Shown piece by piece: positions 1 through 8,211 of a stretch of 64,000 nucleotides of DNA. The notes below the pieces were generated by a model. It was not told the DNA's origin and did no database searches. It saw only the letters and a list, made by a program, of their open reading frames with translations. The DNA is from Streptomyces himalayensis subsp. himalayensis. Lineage in GTDB: Bacteria; Actinomycetota; Actinomycetes; Streptomycetales; Streptomycetaceae. The stretch's first letter is position 1. Every line of letters starts with the position of its first letter. The DNA lies in NCBI RefSeq assembly GCF_013778455.1, contig NZ_JACEHE010000007.1, positions 265,012 through 329,011 on the forward strand. The letters are read 5' to 3'. A program made the translations under genes and the position numbers.

Positions 1-1
1 G

Positions 2-73
2 ACCGGGACGCTCGGCGCGAACGAGCGAGCCGAGGTCTTCGCGGGGACCGCCACCCGCGTCTACTGCCTCTGA
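2..73 (+). CDS. amidohydrolase family protein, C-terminal end only
   Basis: Only the last 23 codons lie in the window. They end in RAEVFAGTATRVYCL followed by TGA. The pattern of a short Asn-x-x-Arg-Ala helix and a final Arg-Val-Tyr-x-Leu resembles the C-terminus of metal-dependent TIM-barrel hydrolases (amidohydrolase 2 type), where the last helix ends in a motif such as NAERLFGL. The catalytic part lies upstream of the window, so the family call rests on the tail alone. The gene converges on the lipase maturation factor gene, with 14 nt between the two stops. Confidence 0.5.
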   Translation, partial: TGTLGANERAEVFAGTATRVYCL

Positions 74-87
74 CCTCTGTGCGGGCT

Positions 88-1530
88 CTACCGCCTGTGA
101 GCTCTACCGCCCTGAGCCACCACGTCGAGCCGCGTCGGCGGCAGGAACTCGCGGATGTACGTGCGATGCCAGCACGCCCCCGTCGCGCGCAGCTCGCGCC
201 ACGTCGTGAAGCGGTACTGGTACAGGCGGGCCCGGATGTACCGCGGCGGGCTGTCCGGCGGGAACGGCGAGCGGCGCAGCAGCCGCAGCGTGTCCCGGTC
301 GTTCTCCAGCAGCCGCTCCACCAGCGGCCCGAACCAGGATCCCGCGTACGCGGGGGAGATGCCGGCGAACCACATCATCCAGTCGAGCCGCAGATGGTAG
401 GGCGCGTACTGGCGCGGCCAGCGACGGGGATCGCCCGGCTTGCCCTTGAACTCGTACTCCCGCCAGTCGGAGTCCGCGCGCGGCACCTCGTCCGCCGTGC
501 CCTCGATCACCACCTCCTGCCGGATGCGGTTGATGCTGCCGAAGGCGCCGTAGGTGTTGACGAGATGGAACGGGTCGAAGGAGCAGTTCATGATCTGCCG
601 GCGCGAGATCAGATTGCGCGTGGGGCGGTAGCTGAGGACCAGCACCAGAGCCGTGACGGCGAGCACGACGATCTCGTACCAGAGAGGGGTGGGAGGCAGG
701 TCCGGGGGCGCGGCGACGGGGGAGAAGTCCACGGCGGACAGTGCCACGACGATCGTGATCCAGTTCAGCCAGGAGAAATTGCCCGACAGCACCAGCCACA
801 GCTGGGTGAGGATCATCAGGCAGGCCGCCGCCGACGCGATCGGTTGTGGGGTGAACAGCAGCACGGGCACGACGAGTTGGGTGAAGTGGTTCGCCGCGAC
901 CTCGACCTTGTGCAGGGGCTTCGGGAGGTGGTGGAAGAACCAGCTCAGCGGGCCCGGCATCGGCTGGGTCTCGTGGTGGTAGTCCAGGCAGGTCAGCTTC
1001 CGCCAGCAGGGGTCCCCGCGCAGCTTGATCAGCCCGGCGCCGAACTCGACGCGGAACAGCACCCACCGCAGCAGGAACAGCACCAGGACGGGTGGGGCCG
1101 TGCGGTCGTTGCCGAGGAACACGGCGAGGAAGCCGATCTCGAGGAGCAGGGACTCCCAGCCGAAGCCGTACCAGGTCTGGCCGACGTTGACGATCGACAG
1201 ATACAGCAGCCAGGGGACCAGCCACAGCAGCATCGCGGCCCACAGGGGGAGGAGGCCGTCGACGCCGGCCAGCAGAGCGGCCGCGACCAGGCACCCCGAC
1301 CACGAGCAGAGCGCGAAGAACCTGTCCGAGTAGTGCAGTTGGAACACGCTCGGCGCGTCGCGGAACGGCACCCGCGCCACATAGCGGGGCACCGGCAGCA
1401 TGCCCCGCTCTCCGAGCAGGGCACGGAACTGCAGGGCGGCGGTCAGGAACGCGACCAGATACACGGCGGCGAGGGCCCGCTGGAAGATCAGCCGGCTCAG
1501 CCAGTAGTCGGGTGCGGTGAACCATTCCAC
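88..1530 (-). CDS. lipase maturation factor family membrane protein
   Basis: A 480-residue polytopic membrane protein of the lipase maturation factor family (LMF1/LMF2-like). Visible family hallmarks are YGFGWESLLLEIGFLAVFLG in the second quarter, MMWFAGISPAY near residue 370, and a C-terminal stretch containing PPRYIRARLYQYRFT. About six hydrophobic segments fill the first 320 residues and the soluble C-terminal domain follows. In animals the family helps lipases fold in the ER; the bacterial role is not established. I chose the GTG at 1530 (protein begins VEWFTAPDYWLSRLIF) because the homologous region starts there. The open frame runs much further upstream but overlaps the divergent lipoprotein gene. 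Confidence 0.85.
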   Translation of the reverse strand: MEWFTAPDYWLSRLIFQRALAAVYLVAFLTAALQFRALLGERGMLPVPRYVARVPFRDAPSVFQLHYSDRFFALCSWSGCLVAAALLAGVDGLLPLWAAMLLWLVPWLLYLSIVNVGQTWYGFGWESLLLEIGFLAVFLGNDRTAPPVLVLFLLRWVLFRVEFGAGLIKLRGDPCWRKLTCLDYHHETQPMPGPLSWFFHHLPKPLHKVEVAANHFTQLVVPVLLFTPQPIASAAACLMILTQLWLVLSGNFSWLNWITIVVALSAVDFSPVAAPPDLPPTPLWYEIVVLAVTALVLVLSYRPTRNLISRRQIMNCSFDPFHLVNTYGAFGSINRIRQEVVIEGTADEVPRADSDWREYEFKGKPGDPRRWPRQYAPYHLRLDWMMWFAGISPAYAGSWFGPLVERLLENDRDTLRLLRRSPFPPDSPPRYIRARLYQYRFTTWRELRATGACWHRTYIREFLPPTRLDVVAQGGRAHRR

Positions 1531-1735
1531 GGACCCTATTTTTGCGCCTGAACCGGCGCCGCTCTCGCGGACCTGGTTGCTCGCCGTATGGATTTCTCCC
1601 TTGATGGTTGCGGTGTTCTTCGGTTTCACGGCTGGCGCCGACTGGTGCAGGGCTGACTCGTTCGGCTTGCGAGATGGCAGGGGGTGAAACAGACAATGAG
1701 TGACAAATTGCTCGAGCGAGAGACGGGACAACACG

Positions 1736-2986
1736 GTGCGCTCACCCATCAGGAGCCATGCCGCGGCCTTCGCGATATCCGCGGCCCTTCTCGTCGCCGG
1801 CGGAGCAGGCCTCACCGGCTGCACGGCCACCGGCAGCGCGAGCGCCGTGGACGGTGAGGAGGAACTCCGTCTCCAGCCCGTGGCGGAAGCGGGGCCCGAC
1901 CCGTTCACCGACTCCACCGCCACGCCCACCCCGACGCCGTCGCCCGCCACCCGCTCGCCGGAGCCGCCCACACCCTCCGGCACCGCGACGGCCGACGTGA
2001 AGGGGCGGTCCGTCGACGGCTCCACGCCTGGGCTGTACGGCGGCACGCTCTCCGAGAGCAGCTGCGACGTCGAGAAGCAGGTCCGCTTCCTCACCACCGA
2101 CCAGGCCAAGGCCCGCGCCTTCGCCCGGGTGGTGGGCGTCGCCCAGGCCGACGTCGCCACGTATCTGCGTGGCCTGACCCCTGTCGTGCTGCGGACCGAC
2201 ACCCGCGTCACCAACCACGGCTTCCGCGACGGACAGGCGAACGGCTTCCAGGCCGTCCTCCAGGCCGGCACCGCCGTCCTCGTCGACGACCGCGGCCTGC
2301 CGCGCGTGCGCTGCGCCTGCGGCAATCCGCTCAAGTCGCCGGTCGCGACGCGAACCGACCCCGTTGTGAAGGGACAACCGTGGCAGGGCTACCGGCCGGC
2401 GCAGGTCGTGGTCGTGACCCCCGCACCCAAGATCATCGTCAACATCACGATCGTGAACATCGTCAACAACACATGGATCGAGCGGAAGGCCGGGGACGAC
2501 GGCGACCGCGACCGCACCGTCCCGCCGCCCGCCACCCCCAGTCCCACCACTCCGAGCCCGGAGACCCCCAGTCCCACCACTCCGAGCCCGGAGACGCCCA
2601 GTCCCACCACCCCCAGCCCGGAGAGCCCCGGTCCCACCACGCCGAGCCCCGACGACACCTCATCGCCGACGGACTCCCCGCCCGCATCGCCGCCCTCCCC
2701 GCCCACTCCTCCGACGCGCTCCCCGGAGGAGTCACCGCCCGACACCGACCGCCCCTCTCCGGATGACGACACCGAATCGCCCCCGGAAGATCTGCCGGAC
2801 GGCCCGACCGAGCTGGAGCCCCGGCCCGAGCCGCCCCCCGCCCGGGGCACCCAGGGCGTACCGGACGGTGGCGTGGTCCCCCTCGAGCCCCTCCTGCCCG
2901 AGGACCGGATGGACGCGCTGCCCGAGAGCCGCCCGGACGGCCGACCGGCGCGCCGCCCGGACCGACCGGCCACCGTCGAGAGCTGA
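1736..2986 (+). CDS. DUF6777-type lipoprotein with proline-rich tail
   Basis: A 416-residue predicted lipoprotein. It starts at GTG 1736 with a short charged N-terminus, a hydrophobic segment and lipobox LTGC (Cys29). Residues about 95-200 carry the conserved core seen in the Streptomyces DUF6777 family, including TPGLYGG, TRVTNHGFRDGQ, a VLVDDRG turn and the paired cysteines of VRCACGNPL. The function of this family is unknown. Residues about 260-416 are almost entirely Pro/Ser/Thr/Glu. Their first part is encoded by a 30-bp tandem repeat (Pro-Ser-Pro-Thr-Thr-Pro-Ser-Pro-Glu-Thr), and the tail is probably an extended wall-spanning linker. The gene diverges from the lipase maturation factor gene. 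Confidence 0.8.
   Translation: MRSPIRSHAAAFAISAALLVAGGAGLTGCTATGSASAVDGEEELRLQPVAEAGPDPFTDSTATPTPTPSPATRSPEPPTPSGTATADVKGRSVDGSTPGLYGGTLSESSCDVEKQVRFLTTDQAKARAFARVVGVAQADVATYLRGLTPVVLRTDTRVTNHGFRDGQANGFQAVLQAGTAVLVDDRGLPRVRCACGNPLKSPVATRTDPVVKGQPWQGYRPAQVVVVTPAPKIIVNITIVNIVNNTWIERKAGDDGDRDRTVPPPATPSPTTPSPETPSPTTPSPETPSPTTPSPESPGPTTPSPDDTSSPTDSPPASPPSPPTPPTRSPEESPPDTDRPSPDDDTESPPEDLPDGPTELEPRPEPPPARGTQGVPDGGVVPLEPLLPEDRMDALPESRPDGRPARRPDRPATVES
2537..2656 (+). repeat. 30-bp in-frame tandem repeat in the lipoprotein tail
   Basis: About four copies of a 30-bp unit, with the first two nearly identical and the later ones diverging at single bases. The period is ten codons, so copy-number change would lengthen or shorten the Pro/Ser/Thr tail without breaking the frame. 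Confidence 0.9.
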
Positions 2987-3049
2987 GCGCCCGCCCAGGC
3001 AGTGCGCCGAGAAGTCGAAGATTCAGCCAAGTGGTGGCAAGGTGGCACC

Positions 3050-5125
3050 ATGGCTGACCGCGGAGCGGGTGGCCTGTCACTCCCGGACGACTGGCCTGCA
3101 GACCCGGACCCCATCCTCGCTCTCAACCGCACAGGCTGCTTCGACTGGGACCTGGGCAGCGGTCTCATGCACATGGACGCACACGCCCTCGAGGTCTTCG
3201 ACCTGCTCCCCGGCGAATACGACGGCCGCCCCGAGTCCCTCGCCGTCCGCGTCCCTCCGTTCGAGGCCCACCGTCTGGACGAGACCGTCTCCCATGCCCT
3301 CAAGGACGGAAGCGAGGACTACGGCGCGTACTTCCGCGTCCGCTGCCGCGACGGCTCCATGCGCTGGACCCACACCCAGGGCTGCATACGGCGTGACGTG
3401 TCGGGCCGCCCGAAGCGCATCGTGGGCGTCGTCCGTGACGCCACGCAGGAGCTGAGCGACATCACGGCACGGCGGATTCTCGCCGACGAGGAAGTGGCAC
3501 GTCGCCGGCAGACCAGCATCGTGCAGAGCACCACCGCCGCGCTCGCTCACGCACGTACCGTGCAGGACGTCATCGACGTACTCCAGGACAGCCACGGCCT
3601 CACCCACCTCGGCGCGACCAGCCTGGTCATGGGCCTGGTCGAGTCCGGGCGGATCCGGCTCGTCGCCGAGGGCCCCAAGGACAGCTATGTCACCGGCACG
3701 CGCATCACGCGCATCGACGAGCCCTACCCGATGAGCGAGGTCGTCCGGACGATGGCTCCGCGGTTCATCGAGTCGCCGGAGGAGTTCGCGACCTCGTACC
3801 CGATCCTGTGGCCGCACATCACGCATCTCGGCATCACGGCCGCCGCGTATCTGCCGCTCATCGCGCAGGCCAGGCCCATCGGTGCGCTCGGCCTGCTCTA
3901 CCAGGACAAGACGGGCTTCACCGACGAGGAGCGCAACGTCCTCGTCGCGCTCGGCAGCAGCATCGCGCAGAGCCTGCAGCGCGCCATGTTCTACGAGCAG
4001 GAGAAGGACGTCGCCCAGAGCCTTCAGCAGGCCATGCTGCCGCGCACCATCCCGGGCGTTCAGGGCGCCGACATCGCGGTCCGCTACCGCTCCGCCGCGC
4101 TCGGCCGGGACATCGGCGGCGACTGGTACGACGTGATCCCGCTGCCGGGCGGCCGCGTGGGAGCCGTCATCGGCGACGTCCAGGGCCATGACGCGCACGC
4201 CGCCGCCGTGATGGGCCAGCTGCGCATCGTGCTGCGCGCCTACGCCGCCGAGGGCCACACCCCGCCCACCGTCATGGCCCGCGCCTCCGTCTTCCTGAAC
4301 GAACTCGACACCGAACGCATGGCCACCTGCCTCTACGCGGACGCCGACCTGACCACGGGCGTCGTCCAGCTGGTCCGGGCCGGACATCTCGACCCCGTGG
4401 TGCGGCAGCCCGACGGCAGCTGCCGCCGGCTGCCCGTCGATGGCGGGCTGCCGCTCGGCCTCTCCGCCGACTTCGGGCAGCTGGAATACCCCGTGACGAC
4501 CGTGGAGCTGGACCCCGGTCAGACGCTCCTCCTCTGCACCGACGGCCTCGTCGAACAGCCGGGCGCCGATCTCGACGACGGCATGCTGGCGCTCGCGGAC
4601 CTCGTCCGTTCCGGTCCCGCCGACCTCTCGGACCTCGCCGATCTGCTGTGCGGGGCGGTCGACGACCGCAACGGCGAGGACGACGTCGCCCTCCTGCTCC
4701 TGCGCCGGCGCAGCACGGACGCCCCGCAGTCCGGCGGACGCCTCCAGCAGCACGTCCCGCTGGGCGACCCGGAGGCGCTCGCCGAGTCCCGGCACATGAT
4801 CCGCGCGGCGGTACGGGCCTGGGGCGCCCACGACCGCGCCGACGACATCGAACTCATCGCCGGCGAGCTGATCACCAACTCGCTCGTGCACACCGAGGGC
4901 GCCGCGATCGTCACCCTCCGGGTCCTCAGCGGATCCGAACGACGGCTGCGCGTCGAGGTGGAGGACTCCACCAGTGCCCTGCCGCACCGCCGCGAGGCCG
5001 GTACCAACGGTCTGTCCGGGCGCGGCCTCTTCCTCGTGGACCGCCTCACCGATGTGTGGGGCGTGGAGGCACGCGGCGGCGGCAAGCTCGTGTGGTGCGA
5101 GTTCATCGTGCCGGCCCGCACCTGA
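3050..5125 (+). CDS. PAS-GAF-SpoIIE phosphatase-HATPase signalling protein
   Basis: A 691-residue cytosolic signalling protein. Residues about 20-135 form a PAS domain, 165-320 a GAF domain, 330-545 a PP2C-type SpoIIE phosphatase, and 570-690 a HATPase_c domain of the anti-sigma kinase type. The phosphatase shows IGGDWYDV near 354, VIGDVQGHDAHAA, and CTDGLVEQPG near 496. The kinase shows ELITNSLVHTE near 606 and GRGLFLVDRL near 657. Proteins of this architecture control partner-switching: the phosphatase acts on anti-anti-sigma proteins and the HATPase binds sigma or anti-anti-sigma partners. No partner gene is adjacent. The ATG at 3050 is preferred over the in-frame ATG at 3002 because an AAGGTGG ribosome site precedes it. 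Confidence 0.9.
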   Translation: MADRGAGGLSLPDDWPADPDPILALNRTGCFDWDLGSGLMHMDAHALEVFDLLPGEYDGRPESLAVRVPPFEAHRLDETVSHALKDGSEDYGAYFRVRCRDGSMRWTHTQGCIRRDVSGRPKRIVGVVRDATQELSDITARRILADEEVARRRQTSIVQSTTAALAHARTVQDVIDVLQDSHGLTHLGATSLVMGLVESGRIRLVAEGPKDSYVTGTRITRIDEPYPMSEVVRTMAPRFIESPEEFATSYPILWPHITHLGITAAAYLPLIAQARPIGALGLLYQDKTGFTDEERNVLVALGSSIAQSLQRAMFYEQEKDVAQSLQQAMLPRTIPGVQGADIAVRYRSAALGRDIGGDWYDVIPLPGGRVGAVIGDVQGHDAHAAAVMGQLRIVLRAYAAEGHTPPTVMARASVFLNELDTERMATCLYADADLTTGVVQLVRAGHLDPVVRQPDGSCRRLPVDGGLPLGLSADFGQLEYPVTTVELDPGQTLLLCTDGLVEQPGADLDDGMLALADLVRSGPADLSDLADLLCGAVDDRNGEDDVALLLLRRRSTDAPQSGGRLQQHVPLGDPEALAESRHMIRAAVRAWGAHDRADDIELIAGELITNSLVHTEGAAIVTLRVLSGSERRLRVEVEDSTSALPHRREAGTNGLSGRGLFLVDRLTDVWGVEARGGGKLVWCEFIVPART

Positions 5126-5184
5126 TTCCCTTCGCCGCCTTGCCGCGCCTGCCCGGCAGAGGCGCCGGGTGGCACTCTGGTTCC

Positions 5185-6099
5185 ATGCCGGAACTCCCCG
5201 AGGTCGAAGCGCTCAAGGACTTCCTCACCGACCATCTCGCCGGGCGCGAGATCGTGCGGGTGCTGCCCGTCGCGGTGAGCGTCCTCAAGACGTACGACCC
5301 TCCGCTCAGCGCCCTCGAAGGACGCGCCGTCACGGCCGTGACCCGGCACGGCAAGTTCCTGGACGTCGACGCGGACGGGCTCCACTTCGTCGTCCATCTC
5401 GCCCGCGCCGGCTGGCTGCAGTGGAGGGACCGGCTGCCCGACGGTCCCGCCCGTCACCCGACCACCGCCCCTCACCGACGCGCTACGCGCGACCCCTCCT
5501 TGATGCGCCCCGGAAAGGGCCCGCTGGCGATGCGAGTCGCACTGGAGACGGGGGAGGGGTTCGATCTGACCGAGGCCGGAACGCAGAAGCGGCTCGCCGT
5601 GTACGTCGTCCGCGATCCGTCCGAGGTCCCTGGCGTCGCCCGGCTCGGTCCCGACCCGCTCGCCGCGGGCTTCGACGAGCAGCGCTTCGCGAAGCTCCTC
5701 GAGGGCGAACGGCGGCAGCTCAAGGGGGCCCTGCGCGACCAGAGCCTGATCGCCGGGGTCGGCAACGCCTACAGCGACGAGATCCTGCACGTCGCGAAGA
5801 TGTCCCCGTTCAAGCTCGCGTCCAGCTTGACGGACGAGGAGACTCATCGGCTCTACGAGGCGCTGCGCACCACCCTCGCCGAGGCCGTGGAACGGTCGCG
5901 CGGCCTTGCCGCGGGGCGGCTGAAGGCTGAGAAGAAGAGTGGGCTGCGGGTGCATGGGCGTACCGGTGAGGCCTGTCCGGTGTGTGGCGACACCGTGCGT
6001 GAGGTTTCCTTCAGCGCCTCATCCCTGCAGTACTGCCCTACCTGCCAGACGGGCGGCAAGCCGCTGGCGGACCGGAGGATGTCGCGGTTGCTGAAGTGA
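5185..6099 (+). CDS. Fpg/Nei-family DNA glycosylase (formamidopyrimidine-DNA glycosylase-like)
   Basis: A 304-residue base-excision repair enzyme. It opens with MPELPEVEAL: Pro2 would be the Schiff-base nucleophile and Glu3 the acid once Met is removed. The mid-protein GLRDQSLIAGVGNAYSDEI is the helix-two-turn-helix region, and the C-terminus has the zinc finger CPVC...CPTCQTGG. Compared with the Streptomyces homologs I recall, which read LPDG.PxPGKGPLA in one run, this copy has about 20 extra residues (Arg/His/Thr-rich, near residue 95) before RPGKGPLA. The insertion lies in a loop and does not break the frame. No good ribosome site precedes the ATG. The distinction between Fpg and endonuclease VIII cannot be made from this reading. 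Confidence 0.88.
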   Translation: MPELPEVEALKDFLTDHLAGREIVRVLPVAVSVLKTYDPPLSALEGRAVTAVTRHGKFLDVDADGLHFVVHLARAGWLQWRDRLPDGPARHPTTAPHRRATRDPSLMRPGKGPLAMRVALETGEGFDLTEAGTQKRLAVYVVRDPSEVPGVARLGPDPLAAGFDEQRFAKLLEGERRQLKGALRDQSLIAGVGNAYSDEILHVAKMSPFKLASSLTDEETHRLYEALRTTLAEAVERSRGLAAGRLKAEKKSGLRVHGRTGEACPVCGDTVREVSFSASSLQYCPTCQTGGKPLADRRMSRLLK

Positions 6100-6108
6100 G
6101 GTTTCCCG

Positions 6109-6759
6109 TCACGGCCGCCCCAGCATGACCAGCAGCTTGCCGTCGGCCGTGCGTATCTCGAAGTGGTCGATCTCGTCCGGGTGCAGGGCCGTGCCCGCCT
6201 CCGGTGTCATCGGCGTGTCAGTCCCGCCTGTGGCGGTCCAGCTCGTCACCTTCTGTTCCGTGCCGTCCTTGCCGACGGCCACCAGTTCGCACACCCGCGG
6301 GCCGACCGCATCCCACACCGCCAGACCGACCTGCGTTCCCCAGGTGTGGTTCTGAGTCGTCAGCGTCGCCGCCACACCGGTCCGTCCGTCGCGTGCGCTC
6401 ACCCGTGCCGTATCCGCCACGGACCCGGCGACGATAGCCGTCGCAGGTCCCGCCACGGCGAGTACCACCGCTGCGGCCACCGCGCACAGCCCCCGCCGGC
6501 GCCGCGCCCGGCGGGCCACCGCCACCTCGCCGAGGAGTCGGTCCAGGAGCCGTGGGCGCGGCACCGCCAGCGGGGCGACGCCGCGCGGAGTCGCCCGCGT
6601 GTAGAGCATCAACTGCCGGAGTGCCGGGCCGAATTCACTCACTTGTGCCACACAACCGGGGCACTCCATGAGATGCTCCTCGAAGCGGAAGGCGTCCGTC
6701 GCATCCAGGACGCCCAGCGCGTAGGCGCCCGCGTCGCGATGGCGTTCAAGGGACCTCAT
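6109..6759 (-). CDS. zinc-binding anti-sigma factor (zf-HC2 type)
   Basis: A 216-residue protein with an N-terminal anti-sigma domain that contains His29-x3-Cys33-x2-Cys36 (HLMECPGC), followed by one transmembrane segment (about residues 92-115) and an extracytoplasmic domain of about 100 residues. ZAS-type anti-sigma factors hold an ECF sigma factor at the membrane through this zinc helix and release it on a signal. There is no sigma gene beside it; the only ECF sigma factor in the window is 5 kb away on the same strand (11773-12315). The extracytoplasmic part resembles an anti-sigma-K type domain. Confidence 0.85.
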   Translation of the reverse strand: MRSLERHRDAGAYALGVLDATDAFRFEEHLMECPGCVAQVSEFGPALRQLMLYTRATPRGVAPLAVPRPRLLDRLLGEVAVARRARRRRGLCAVAAAVVLAVAGPATAIVAGSVADTARVSARDGRTGVAATLTTQNHTWGTQVGLAVWDAVGPRVCELVAVGKDGTEQKVTSWTATGGTDTPMTPEAGTALHPDEIDHFEIRTADGKLLVMLGRP

Positions 6760-6937
6760 GCCGAATCCTCGTGCCGGTGGTGCTGGGTCAGGGGGTCACG
6801 GCCCCGATGGTCGGGGGCGGTGCTGCTCGCCCGTGGCGGCCTTGTTCGTCCGTGACGGCGTTGTTCGTCCTCCCGTACGCAGCAGGTCGCCGAATCACTC
6901 AAGCGCCTGCCGGATTGGCCCCGCCCGAGTGACCACC

Positions 6938-6943
6938 TAGACT
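6938..6943 (+). promoter_or_regulatory. -10 box for a likely leaderless transcript
   Basis: TAGACT lies 8 nt before the ATG of the LytTR regulator, and no ribosome site is present between them. This spacing is typical of leaderless Streptomyces messages that begin at the start codon. Confidence 0.5.
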
Positions 6944-6951
6944 CCAGCCGC

Positions 6952-7704
6952 ATGCTGCGCGTACTGGCCGTCGACGACGAGGAACCCGCGCTCGCCGAGC
7001 TGCTCTACCTGCTGCGGGCCGACCCGCGGGTGCGCAGCGCGGAGGGTGCCACCGACGCGACCGACGCGCTGCGCCGGATCGGCCGCGCCCTCGACGCGGG
7101 CCCCGACGGCGGCGACGCGATCGACGTGCTGTTCCTCGACATCCAGATGGCCGGTCTCACCGGGCTCGACGTCGCGCGCCTCATCGCGGGCTTCGCGCGG
7201 CCCCCACTGATCGTGTTCGTCACCGCCCACGAGGACTTCGCCGTACAGGCGTTCGATCTCAAGGCCGTCGACTACGTCCTCAAGCCCGTCCGCAGGGAGC
7301 GCCTCGCGGAGGCGGTGCGCCGGGTCGCCGAACAGGCCGCGGTCGCCCGGCCCCCCGCCATCGACCGGTCCGCCGACCGCATCCCGGTCGAACTCGGCGG
7401 GGTCACCCGCCTCGTGAACATCGCCGACATCACGTACGCCGAGGCGCAGGGCGACTACGCACGTCTGCACACCGGCGACGGCAGCCACCTCGTCCGCATC
7501 CCGCTCTCCACGCTCGAGGAACGCTGGCAGCCGCACGGTTTCGTACGGATACACAGGCGGCACCTCGTCGCGCTGCACCGTATCGACGAACTGCGGCTCG
7601 ACGGGGGCGGCATGAGCGTCCGGGTCGGCGAGGCCGTCCTGGCCGTCAGCCGGCGGCACGCGAGCCGGGTGCGCGAGCTGCTGATGCGGCAGGCGGGTTC
7701 CTGA
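6952..7704 (+). CDS. LytTR-family response regulator
   Basis: A 250-residue LytR/AlgR-type response regulator. The receiver domain (1-120) has the acidic pair Asp8/Asp9, phospho-acceptor Asp63 in FLDIQMAG, and Lys111 in DYVLKPVR. The LytTR DNA-binding domain fills residues about 140-250, with the family motifs YAEAQGDYARLHT, FVRIHRRHLV and AVSRRHASRVRELL. The cognate LytS-type kinase is encoded 2.2 kb downstream (9872-11083), on the other side of a symporter, and together they probably control that symporter. A TAGACT box at 6938 suggests a leaderless transcript. Confidence 0.92.
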   Translation: MLRVLAVDDEEPALAELLYLLRADPRVRSAEGATDATDALRRIGRALDAGPDGGDAIDVLFLDIQMAGLTGLDVARLIAGFARPPLIVFVTAHEDFAVQAFDLKAVDYVLKPVRRERLAEAVRRVAEQAAVARPPAIDRSADRIPVELGGVTRLVNIADITYAEAQGDYARLHTGDGSHLVRIPLSTLEERWQPHGFVRIHRRHLVALHRIDELRLDGGGMSVRVGEAVLAVSRRHASRVRELLMRQAGS

Positions 7705-7820
7705 CCACCGGGCGGGGGCAGGCCGGCTTCACCGCACCGGGCCCGGCAGGCCAGGCGTCTTCTGACGGCCGTCAGTGACCTGGTCTGAGCTGCCCCTTCC
7801 GTAGAAGCCGGAGCGCTGCC

Positions 7821-7826
7821 TACACT
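7821..7826 (+). promoter_or_regulatory. -10 box before the symporter operon
   Basis: TACACT lies 7 nt before the GTG start of the DUF485 protein, with no ribosome site between, so the message is a leaderless candidate. GGCAGGCC occurs twice upstream (7717 and 7745). This direct repeat could be a LytTR regulator site, but the link is not proven. Confidence 0.45.
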
Positions 7827-7833
7827 CCACGCC

Positions 7834-8211
7834 GTGTCCGCCAGCGCTGAGCCAGCACCCCGCCGCGAGGTCGTGACGGGCGAGCCCCGTCGGGTGCACC
7901 GGCTGCCTCGGCACCGTACCCAGTGGGAGATCGACGAGCAGACGACGCTCGGCGCGGCCTACGTCCGCTCCCTCATGCGCAGCCAGCTGCGCGCCGGGAT
8001 CGCCGCGTTCGCCGTGCTCGCCCTGCCCGTCGTCACCCTGCCGCTGTTCTTCGCCGCGCTGCGCAACGCCACCGTCGTCTGGGTGGTCCTCGGCTTCGGC
8101 TGCTATCCGCTGCTCGTCCTGATCGCCTGGTGGTACGTGCGGCGCGCCGAGCGCAACGAACGCGACTTCGCCCGCCTCGTCCGCGGCACCGATCCCCCGG
8201 GGACACCGTGA
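7834..8211 (+). CDS. DUF485-type small membrane protein
   Basis: A 125-residue protein with a charged N-terminal third and two hydrophobic segments (about residues 55-75 and 83-103), ending in a charged tail. Small DUF485 proteins are usually encoded directly upstream of acetate/monocarboxylate symporters, as here. Its TGA overlaps the GTG of the symporter (GTGA), so the two are translationally coupled. DUF485 proteins are thought to be accessory subunits of the transporter, but their biochemical role is not settled. Confidence 0.8.
   Translation: MSASAEPAPRREVVTGEPRRVHRLPRHRTQWEIDEQTTLGAAYVRSLMRSQLRAGIAAFAVLALPVVTLPLFFAALRNATVVWVVLGFGCYPLLVLIAWWYVRRAERNERDFARLVRGTDPPGTP

Noticed and set aside
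1530..2334. Upstream extension of the lipase maturation factor frame
   Set aside because: It overlaps the divergent DUF6777 lipoprotein gene, which has a clear lipobox and domain; the extension has no family similarity.
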